A DNA stretch of 64,000 nucleotides from Paraspadella gotoi (Eukaryota > Chaetognatha), in contig CM119270.1 of NCBI GenBank assembly GCA_051294375.1, forward strand, positions 959,238 through 1,023,237, given 5' to 3'. Below the pieces are notes generated by a model. That model was not told the DNA's origin. It ran no database searches and was given only the letters and a program-made list of their open reading frames with translations. Positions 29,729 through 39,275 of this stretch are shown here, piece by piece (within the stretch, counting starts at the first letter, position 1; each line of letters opens with the position of its first letter). Both the position numbers and the translations under genes were made by a program.

Positions 29729-32700
29729 AAACTCGATTACCTTTTAGGTGGACGCCATCAAAGATCTTCTCCGAAAATCTCCCGAAAGATTTCCTCCGAT
29801 CGTTCTCAACGAAATAAAGAAACTCGCCGCGTCTTGGGACGACGACGAAGACAACGACAACAACAACGAATCTGGATTTAGCGAGAACGAAAACGTTTTG
29901 AACGAATCGACAACATCGACGACGACGTCTTCCACCAGCGGCGTTTCCAGCGACGAACCTGCCCACTTGCCGACGGCGCCGCCGCGGTCATCTCCGCCGC
30001 TCGGCGCTCAGCCCGCAGCCGCCGCAGCTGCCGCCGACCCCGCTCTTCCGCCACCTGCCGTCGATCGCGTCCGGGAGCAGCTGCCGCCGGAGATCCGCAG
30101 CCTCGTTGATAAGATGGAGAAGAGTTGGCGGGAAAACGGCGGCGCCTCGGCTGCTGCTGCTGCCGCGGCCGAAGATGCGACGCGGCGGCGGCGTCGAGAA
30201 GGTAGCTTCTCCGTGGAAAATAATTCTCTGGCCAACGCACTGCAGGGGACGCTGGAGACGCCGTCGGGACTTGCGTTCGTCGACCAGTTTCCGGACGACC
30301 TATTGCAGAAAACGGGAAAGGTTGTCTTCGTGTCTGAGGTGAGTTTATTATTATTTTTCTACTTTGGAAGACCTTCAATGAAGGTCCTTCATCAAAACTT
30401 TTTAATGTCAAATTGTTTATCCCAACTTTATTTTACTGGAACCTTATTTTACTCGAAAAATGAATGAGTCTGCCTAACTTTTACTCAACTCGGCTGCCAT
30501 ATGCCACGTCTCGGCTAACTTGGGACTTCGACTCGGCTAACTTGGCCCTGTTTATGGCCTGGTCATTACTAAATTGGGCCTGCCAATAGGCCTGGGTTTC
30601 AACTAACAATTTCTTCGATTCTTTTTCTCTTGTCTATTATTATCATCATCATTATTATTAACCAGGATCTCCTCCAACCCTCTCTAGCCCGTTCACACCC
30701 GCACGGCCATCGGCGTCCTCAAACCTCTCGCCGACGGAAATCGGAAGGCGGCGCTGTTTTCTCCCAAAGACCATCGCCTCCCGCGGATGCTCGTTCCCAT
30801 CGCCGACTGTCCCGCCGATTTCCTCGCCCGGCCAAACGATCACGCCAAGACTCTCTTCGTGGCCAAAGTGCTTGTAGAAAAAGGGGTGATGGGCACTGGG
30901 CAAGGGAGAATCTATCTCCGAACCCAGTAGAAGTCGCGGGCTTTTTGCCCTATTTCTGAACGGTCCTTTTAAAAGAGTAAGGAGCCGGTTAAACCACTAA
31001 CCATGTTCCGGAAAGGAAGGCAACTGAGCCCAAATTCTCCCCGACACCGTCAGAGGGGCATATCGACCCCTTCTCACTTAAGGATCTCGATTTTTTAATT
31101 AACTTTACTTTTACTTACTTTTTTACTTACTTTTCCTCGCTTTAGATTTCCGAGTGGAAGGAAACGTCGATGATGGCGCACGGTTGCGTCGTCAAAACTT
31201 TAGGAGACGCTGGTGAGGATTTGGGGGGAAACGGGGGAAGGCAGGAAATTGGGGGAGGTGGGGAATCCTTTAATTGGGGTGAGTAGTCTCACTAGTTCCA
31301 CCTCGAAAAGTCTTCTCTCTGTCTACTAACTTTAGGTCAAAGATCCCCCGTTTCAAAAATAACTAAATACTACTAAATTATTAATAAGATAAGTACTTCT
31401 TTATCGAGTTAAGAATGTATTGCATTGTGTTGACTATTTGTTAAAAAGGCGAGATAGAGCCGGAACACGAAGGCCTTCTCCTCGAACACGGATTCGACTC
31501 GGCCGACTTCGCCGACGACGTCCTCGACTGCCTTCCCTCTGTCGGGGACGACGAACAGTTTGACGTTCCCGAGGAAGTGATAAGGGAGAGGTCAGAGAGA
31601 GATATGGTTAGATTCCTAACGCGCTCGGAACTGGTCACCTTCCAATTTCCCCTCTTCAGATCCGCCAAGGGGTTCGACTTCCGCGCCAAGTGCGTCTTCT
31701 CCGTCGATCCGGCGACGGCTCGTGATCTCGACGACGCGCTCCACTGCGAATCCCTCGGCGACGGAGTCTTCGAAGTCGGCGTCCATATCGCCGACGTCTC
31801 CTACTTTGTCGAGTCCGGGACTCGGCTCGACGAGGTGGCGAGCCATCGCGCCACCAGCGTCTACATGGTCCACCGTATGATCCCGATGCTGCCGCGGCTG
31901 CTGTGCGAGCGGCTCTGCTCTCTGCAGCCGGGCGTCGACCGTCTCTCGTTTTCCGTCGTCTGGAGGATCAAGGAGAACGGGGAGATCTTGGACGAGCGAT
32001 TCGGGTCTTCGATCATCAGATCCTGCGCCAAGTTGGCCTACGAGCACGCCCAAGGCTTCATCGACGAGCCGAATCGAGAGTGGAAGGCCGAAGAATTGCC
32101 GGAAATTTCCGGTGGATGGACGTCGGTGGATCTCGCCGAGAAAGTCGGCAATCTCCAACGCATCGCTAAGAATCTGCGTCTCCAGAGATTCAAGAACGGA
32201 GCCCTCAGACTCGATCAGGTTCGGGAAGAAAGTCTCTCTGTCTGTCTTTCTTTCTTTCTCTTTTTCTCTCTCTGCTTCTTTTTGACTTTTTATTTGTCTC
32301 TTCTTCTGTTTCACATTCTCTGTTTTTCTCCAATTGACGATCCGGGGCCGCCCATAGATCAAACTCGCCTTCACTCTACATCCGGAGACCCGGATGCCGA
32401 TCGGTTATCGCGTCTACGATCACAACGACTCCCATCGCCTCATTGAGGAGTTCATGCTTCTCGCCAACATGGCCGTCGCTCATCGCCTCAACGAGTACTT
32501 TCCAGAGAAGGCGCTGCTAAGACGGTGAGGAGAGAGAGAGAGACTGACAGAGACAGAAAGAAAGCTCTTTCCGGGAATGGTGCTGCTCAGACAGTGAGGT
32601 TGAATTATAAGGAATTGTATCCCATTCCCTGTGGCTGCTGAGTTTTTCTATCGTTTGCAGAGAAATTTATTGTTGTTGGGTAGTGCGGGGTAATTCAGAA

Positions 32701-35700
32701 CACTGACATATAAAATGAAATAAACAAAATTGTTTAAAGATATTTTATAATTTTTTTTGCATTAAATGTTTCACCAACTTGACTTTCCATTATTCAAGTT
32801 AGAGCATTCCGCTGCTGCTGCTGCTGCTGCAGCAATTTCAAAGCTGCTCGTTTTTGAGTAATCGTTTTCAAGCCTCTGTCACAATCATATTTGACGTAAT
32901 ATGATTATGGAATATTAATATATGATAGACGAGTCGCCTAATTTTTAGTTATTGAATATCATATCATAACAGCGTGACTGCTCTCTGACGGGATGTGGTC
33001 ACGAATCCACAGTGAATAGGCAATGGGTTGATGAAGCGACACTCCTGAGAAAAGAGTTTTAATTGTCGACCACAAGGGGTGTTCTCCACACGAAGATGAA
33101 TAGGACGATGCACCACTGTTGGAGGGTGATTGTTGTGGGCGATTCCGGCGGGCGCCGGCCGGGCTTGAGAAGCACGAGACCCTCCAACGGGTGGACCACA
33201 ATGTCAGTTAACCACTCGGTCGACCACAATGTTGCCCACTGTGTAGGATCGGGGGACCAGAGATGTGGACGCGATCCGGAAAGCGTAAGCGAACACTGTG
33301 GAAGCGGCGATTTTTGAAGAACCCGAAACCGGGAGCGATAGAAAAATTGAGAATAAAGATTGAACCCGGAAGCTATAATAACCCTGCGTGTTCGCTTCCT
33401 GGTCATTTGTTTTTATTGGTTAGAAATGAAAGGTATTTAATGTATTAAAAATCTTTGCAACCCCCTGTTTTTCTTGATTTTTCTTATTAAAATTTTTTTT
33501 CAATATTTAAATTTGTTTGTTCTTATTTTTTTATTCACTTTTTTCTTATTCTCTTCTTTTATTTTTGGTTTTTCTTTTGTATTCTCTTCCTCTTGGTCGA
33601 GAATCTATGAAAAAAATTACATATTTATTTTTTTAATTATCTTTTTAATATATTAAATTAAAATCTGAGCTGAAACAAATATTTTTTCTATCTGAAAAAA
33701 AACTGTAATTATAAGTTAAATTAAAAATATAAATGAAAATTTTTTAATTCTATAAAACTAAAAAATTATTTTTTATATTTTTGTTATTTTTTTTTTTAAT
33801 TTAAGACTACCAAACAAGTTTGAGCAACAATGCCGGATCTGCCCACGATCATTATCGGATAATTAATTTAGTTGAAAAATAATAAATTATTTAATTATTA
33901 CATTCTGGTGGTCCTATCACCACAGATGGATTAAAGCTGTTTCTTTCACAGCGCCTCAGTGGCTCAGTGGACTAATGCACCCTCCAATTGTCGTCCCTGG
34001 TTCGAGCCCTGAGGTTGTCATGTAGAAAGTGGGATGGACCGGGTAACCCGCCTGTAGGCATGGGCCTACTGCCAGATCCAAAGCTCTGGACTACATGAAC
34101 ATGCTGTCTCGCTGTCCCCACGAGGTGACACCGCTGCGGGTGTGGCGCCCTGTAAAACCAGCCTCAATGGTGAGCCCGACGTGATACGAACACGCAACCA
34201 ACCGGGATGATAATACTCCTCTGCCTTGATGTGGTTTGAGCTACGCAGCTGCCACTCAAAGCAGGCCACCAGAATGAAGAGAGGTTCAGCGGAGAGACAT
34301 GCGCTTCATCCCCCTGCTTCGTACTCTCATATGCGAGAGTCCTGGGGGCGGCTGTCTGTGGTCCTATCACCACAGATGGATTAAAGCTTTTCTTTCACAG
34401 CGCCTCAGTGGCTCAGTGGACTAATGCACCATCCCAATGTGCGTCCCTGGTTCGAGCCCTGAGGTTGTCATGTAGAAAGTGGGATGGACCGGGTAACCCG
34501 CCTGTAGGCATGGGCCTACTGCCAGATCCAAAGCTCTGGACTACATGAACATGCTGTCTCGCTGTCCCCACGAGGTGACACCGCTGCGGGTGTGCGCGCC
34601 CTGTAAAACCAGCCTCTTCAACATATTTATTAATTAAAAGAATAACATCGAACATTTGGCAGCTCAAATGATTTGAACAAAGACGATAACGACGACGAAT
34701 ATATGACGAAGACAACCCGTAGTACAGTAGTGGTCAATAAGAATGACCTGTTCATACCCAACCTTATTATGGCTAACCTAATGTAAATACTAGTTGTTAT
34801 TATTTTATCATTTTTGCTTGTTTGTTTTTTCGTTTTTTTTATATAATTATGACAAAAGAAATGACGACCATGATGATGATGACGAGGAAACACCGTCATG
34901 ATTAATGAATAATTGATTGATCAATTAAATGAAATTCATATCAGGCCTGTTAGTTTTTAGGTCTTTTCGTCAGGTCACTGACCAAGACAAAAGCAAAAAC
35001 GACGTTGGAGATGACGACAATGTTAATACTGACATTGTTTAATTGATTAATTGATTAATTAATTAATTGGTTCTTTTAATAATTTATTGATAAATAAATT
35101 TTTAATTAGTGAATGTTAAATTAATTGATTAATTAAATTATTGATAAATAAAAAAATTGATTCATTAATTTTTTGATTGATTAGTTGATTAGTTAATTGA
35201 TTGATTGATTAATTGATTAATTAAATAATTAATGCAGTTTGTATTTACATTTAATAAAAGAAAAAAGCAAATATGAAACAGGTTTTTTTTTAATTTAAAT
35301 TTATTTCCACAAAAACGATTCTTACAATCTTACAATTTTTCATAGTAAAAATTTTACTTGTTAAGATTGTTTAAAATTATTCTACCAATGAATTACATGT
35401 CTAAAGAGAATATTTTTTTAAATAATAAAAAATGTAAAATTTATAAAAGAAGGAAGCGATGTGCACTCGAACCGAAAGCGATCCGGGCTAAAAAAGTAAG
35501 GATTGCACCCGAAAACGGGAGCGGGAGGGGCTTGGAAGCGCCGCGCGGATTGGCAGCGGCGGAAAAATCGATCGCTTCCACATCTCTGCGGGGGACGCCA
35601 TCCTAGATTAGACAACACTCGAACGCGTTCTTTCTTATTAACACGAAGCTCACAAGGCTGTAAAACTGACTACAATAATATTAATTAATAATCATTGTAT

Positions 35701-38627
35701 TTTTGACTTTCTCTTTTGCTGTTTGAAATAGTTTAGAGATGAAAAGAAAAATTCGTTGGAACAGCAATTTAGTTTTTATTAATGTGTACATGTTTCGACT
35801 CTTAGTGGTACGAGTCTTCTTCATCATTTATTTGTTTTATCAAAACAAATAAATATCCTCTATTTTATTTTCATATCTCCTTCTCTCTCTCTTTTCTCCT
35901 TTAATTATATGTAGCTCTCTCTCTCTCTCTTTTCCCCAGTGCTTATTCATCGGAAAAAAAACGAGTCTGCAGCTGGCTCTGCAGGGGCTCTTTCTGTTTC
36001 TCTCTTTTCTCCTGCTGCTTCTGCCTTTTGATTTCTTTCTTTTTTTCTGGCTGCCTATGCTGCTGCCGCTGCTGATTCGTCCGAAAACGATTTGGCTTCT
36101 CTCCCTCTCTCTTCGTTTTTATTAAAAAAAAAATTGAATTAGGATTGAACTCGTAAAATTAGGCATCGCATTCGTGCATTTATCATTTTGCTATCGCAAC
36201 ATCGGGTTTTTATTTCGTTTTTTTTCTCAGGGGCTGCGTCTGCTGATCAGTTTATTTTTTGACAATGAAATTTTTTTTATTGACAATCGCAAAATAGAAT
36301 TTTTCATTCTTTTTATAAATTAATTTTCTTTTCTCAAATTTTTTTTTTAGTATCAAAATTTGTTGTCAATCCAGATTTTTCTTATGCGATTGCGACGATC
36401 CTTATGGTTTTAAGATTTTTAAAAATAAATTTACTATGTGAAAAATTTGAATACTTTCAAAAGTGTTCCGAATTAAACCGCACTACCCTATTGGATGTTA
36501 TCGCGACACAATCCGCTTTGATTATTTTCGTCTCTCCCAATTTTTATTTGTCTCATATTTAACTGTAGCAGATTAATTTATAGATTATTTCAAATGAGAT
36601 TGAGTTCCTTAATCTCATTTGCATATTGTCATTCTCATACAGCTATATCACCCTGTTATATAATTGATTCATAAACCCAACCCGCGCAGAAACTTCTTGA
36701 GTTATAAGAATTGCAAGTCTCAAAGTCTCAAAGAGACGAACTATATGTATGTAAACTAATATTACATTAAAAAAACTGCACGTTAAGCCTCCCATAAAAT
36801 TACTTCATCTCAAATTTATGACCTGTGCACAGCGAATGCGACGTTGACGTTGACGTGAAAAGATCTCAATTTTTTTTGCATGATTGTTTAATTTGCTTTC
36901 TGGTTAGTTGTTTTTCGGATTTCGTTTACAAAGTAGAGAGTTTTTATTTTGATTAAACGACGATTTAATTTGTTTCGGTTCTTGTTCGAACCTTCATCAG
37001 CGCAATCGTTGTTTAATCAAAATAAAAACTCTCTATTTTGTAAACGAAATTTTTTTTTTAAATATTCACGTCACGAGACGTTTTATTCCATGTCAAATCA
37101 CGGGATCGTTCCTTTTTTTCATTTTTCTTCAGTCATCCGCCGCCGCAGGAAAATCTGATGGAATCGATCGAACGATTTTGCGAATCTCTTTCGATCCACA
37201 TCGACATCTCTTCCTCGGGAGCGCTGCAGAAGTCGCTGCAGAGCCTCGTTACAGCCGACGGCTTCTCTGCAGCCAGGCTCCAGGTTGGAGAGGGGCGTTG
37301 GGATTTTGACTGAGCCTGGTATTATATGACCGAAGAACTTGAGACCTTGTTGTCCATCCCAATAGCCTTTCCTCGCCCCTCCCTCACTTCCCCTTTCCCG
37401 CCCTCCCTCACTTCCCCTTCCCCGCCCCTCCCTCACTTCCCCTTCCCCGCCCCTCCCTCACTTCCCTTCCCCGCCCCTCCCTCACTTCCCCTTCCCCGCC
37501 CCTCCCTCACTTCCCCTTCCCCCTCTCAGGTTCTTACGGCGATGTTCGCTCGTCCGATGCAATTGGCCGAATATTTCTGCGCAGGCAAAATCGTCGACCC
37601 GATGACTATCATCACTACGCCTCAACGTTCCCTCTACACTCACTTCACCAGCCCCATAAGAAGGTAGCCGAGTCGAGTTTTCTCCTTCGAGATGTTTTAT
37701 GTCATTGCATTAAACTTCTCTACCAATAGTGACTTTAATTTCATTTCTTGTTCCCATTTGCAAGTTGTGATTAATCCAATCTTTTTTTTTCCCCGCCAAG
37801 ATACCCCGACGTGGTCGTCCACCGAATGCTGAAGGCGTCCCTCTCTTCGCCGCCGACGCGGAATCGAGCCCGGGATCGATCCAAGTCTTTCTCCTCGACG
37901 GCGAGTCGCTGCAACAAGATGAAGGCGGCGGCGAAGAAGATTTCCGAGGCGAGCGCCGAGATTTTCTTCGCTCTTTACGTCAAGCACTGCGGACCGGTTG
38001 AGGAAAAAGGTGAACGAGGGAGTCGTTGGGCTTTTATAGTCTTTGTTGTAAAGAGATTACGTTCTATACAGTTTACATTATGTATAATGAACAATGTGGA
38101 CGATCATAACAAGCAGAAATAGGGAGGGGATGCTTCACGGTTGTCTTTCGTGGTCGAAAGTCGGCTGTTTCGTTTGTGAACGAAACAAAACGAAAACAGA
38201 AAAAATGAAAGGAAATGAAATTATTAAGAATACTCAATTTCCACTCCCCCCCCCCTTGACTGCAGCCATGGTGATGTCCCTCCTCAACCGATCCTTCGAC
38301 ATTCTCCTTCTCCAATCCGGCGTCACCAAACGCGTCTATCTCGATCGCTGCGGCCTCGAGTCTTATCGCCTTCTTAAGAAAGAGGGCTCCCCGCCGCAGC
38401 TGCGGCTCAAGTGGCCGCCGCTCGACGCTGCGGACGCCGCGGAAGACGTCGAGAACCGCGACGCCGCTTCCGCCGCAGCCTCGGCAGCTCCGGCCGCCCC
38501 GGCGCAGCTTCGGATTCAAACCATCGACGTCTTCGATCTCGTCGACGTTGTCCTGAAGACTGTCGACGAGCCGCTCAAGTTCTCCGCCATTTTGCGTCGT
38601 CCGGAAGTCGAAGACGATGAGGGATGA
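28638..38627 (+). CDS. DIS3L2: DIS3-like 3'-5' exoribonuclease 2
   Basis: DIS3L2 is a cytoplasmic, exosome-independent RNase II/RNB enzyme that degrades uridylated RNAs. Exons: 28638-29210, 29564-29653, 29748-30338, 30688-30867, 31146-31212, 31449-31590 and 31660-32218 (a 69-nt in-frame segment between may be retained), 32358-32524, 37133-37283, 37530-37663, 37801-38009, 38266-38627; about 1074 residues. A Gln/His/Arg-rich N-terminus precedes the first cold-shock domain ([34 protein letters not shown]). The RNB active site [12 protein letters not shown] lies near residue 564 with all four Asp present, followed by [26 protein letters not shown] and [18 protein letters not shown]. The C-terminal S1-like part ([19 protein letters not shown]) ends before an acidic tail. 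It lacks the PIN domain of DIS3, as expected. The 4.6-kb intron 32525-37132 is repeat-filled. Confidence 0.95.
29524..29541 (+). repeat. Half copy of the TATGCAAATGAGAT element
   Basis: CAATATGCAAATTACAT ends about 23 bases before a DIS3L2 exon. Confidence 0.4.
29654..29730 (+). repeat. (CT)n microsatellite filling a short intron
   Basis: The 94-base DIS3L2 intron 29654-29747 is almost wholly CT dinucleotides, starting directly at the donor (CAG|GTCTCTCT) and leading to the acceptor CTTTTAG. Confidence 0.85.
33910..34612 (+). repeat. Tandem tRNA-SINE pair, 450-base unit
   Basis: Two copies start GGTCCTATCACCACAGATGG (33910 and 34360). Each then has a tRNA-like head at 33951 and 34400 (GCGCCTCAGTGGCTCAGTGG as A-box region; TGGTTCGAGCCCTGAGG as B box) and an identical body to CCTGTAAAACCAGCCTC. 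A 200-base spacer separates them. The head lacks a complete acceptor-stem pairing, so it is a SINE, not a tRNA gene. Confidence 0.8.
35030..35230. repeat. TTGATTAATT simple-sequence tract
   Basis: Roughly 200 bases dominated by GATTAATTGATTAATT-type units, inside the large DIS3L2 intron. Confidence 0.7.
35792..35826 (-). ncRNA. Hammerhead-like ribozyme core, degenerate
   Basis: The - strand reads TGATGA, then a stem-loop (GACTC ... GAGTC), then GAAAC: the spacing of a hammerhead core. The conserved C before TGATGA is A here. A hairpin (ATTTATTTGTTTT / AAAACAAATAAAT) lies immediately 5' on that strand. Probably a remnant of a Penelope-like or similar retroelement. Confidence 0.35.
36588..36630. 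repeat. Short palindromic element, full copy
   Basis: TTCAAATGAGATTGAGTTCC followed by TTAATCTCATTTGCATATTG: both arms of the TATGCAAATGAGATTGA element in head-to-head form. The flank upstream (GTAGCAGATTAATTTATAGA) matches that of the copy at 14349-14390. Confidence 0.65.
36921..37048. repeat. 128-base foldback enclosing a hammerhead-like core
   Basis: Arms 36921-36964 and 37005-37048 are almost perfectly complementary (TTCGTTTACAAAGTAGAGAG against CTCTCTATTTTGTAAACGAA at the outer ends). The 40-base loop, on the - strand, reads CTGATGA, a stem-loop AGGTTC GAACAA GAACC, and GAAAC (36972-37000), matching the conserved hammerhead core, with GTC shortly after. It lies 85 bases before a DIS3L2 exon. 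Confidence 0.6.
36972..37000 (-). ncRNA. Candidate hammerhead ribozyme core
   Basis: CTGATGA - stem II (GGTTC/GAACC) - GAAAC on the - strand, flanked by strong pairing from the foldback arms. A possible cleavage triplet GTC follows GAAAC by about 13 bases, but stem III is weak by eye, so activity is doubtful. Confidence 0.4.
37370..37525 (+). repeat. CCTCCCTCACTTCCCCTTCC minisatellite
   Basis: About six units of 24-26 bases in a pyrimidine-rich strand, directly before a DIS3L2 acceptor, where it may serve as an extended polypyrimidine tract. Confidence 0.85.
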
Positions 38628-39275
38628 AACGGCGCAGAGTGGGGGGGGGGAGAGCGTTGTTGTTGTTGTCCGTGGCGATTGGTGTCCAGTTGCCATTTTT
38701 ACTTTTAGAATTTTTGTTGTTGTTATTTTGTTGGTAGTAAATCGCGGTCTGTTTTTCGGTAATTTGTGCTTTTCGGAATAATTATAATTATAATTACTCG
38801 CTCAGTCCTTCTATTTGTCAATTGTTCTTTTTATTTTATTTAAAAAAATAATAATAATAAAAATAAAACGGTAGAAAAAACGGTTTTAGAAGTTGCTAAT
38901 GATAATCGGCTCACAAATTGTTGAAAATGCAATTTTTTTATCGTTTTGAAACGTCGAGGGTGCGCGGCGGCCAATTTAAATATTTCAAATGTTTCTTTTT
39001 CGCCTTGTACTTGGAAATAAAAAAAAAAAGGAACCTCCTAGTCGTTAACCGTTTTATATTTAAAAAAAATGTATTTACACGTTCTGTTCCAACAGTCGGG
39101 AAACGTGCTAAGCCCTAAGTGGCTGGAGTTAGGAAAAAGAGAAAAGGGGGAAACGAGAGAAAGGGTAAACGATTCCTCTCTCTTCCGCAATCATAAAAAC
39201 AAAACAAAAAAAACCCTTTTTTTAAAACAAAATAACATCTTAAGAATAAGAAAGAGAATCAACCCCGTCCCCAAG
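38628..39275. other. DIS3L2-RhoGAP intergenic region
   Basis: AT-rich. AATAAA at 38862-38867 is the probable DIS3L2 polyadenylation signal. No other feature seen. Confidence 0.5.

Larger units (their letters stand above)
32525..37132. other. Large DIS3L2 intron, repeat-rich
   Basis: Contains the duplicated SINE array (33910-34612), TTGATTAA-type simple repeats (35030-35230), a GC-rich island near 35450-35610 with an 82-codon open frame of no known family, and hammerhead-like cores and a foldback (35792-37048). No gene is recognised. Confidence 0.6.

Noticed and set aside
31607-31659. 53-base intron in DIS3L2 using ATG|GTTAGA
   Set aside because: Removal breaks the frame; the 69-base alternative does not.
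33951-34020. Possible tRNA gene (A and B boxes present), also at 34400
   Set aside because: The 5' and 3' ends do not make a full acceptor stem and the sequence continues into a shared SINE body; two identical copies with body support a SINE.
35358-35606. 82-codon + frame in the DIS3L2 intron (GC-rich island)
   Set aside because: No family similarity, no splice context and surrounded by repeats; probably part of an unrecognised repeat.
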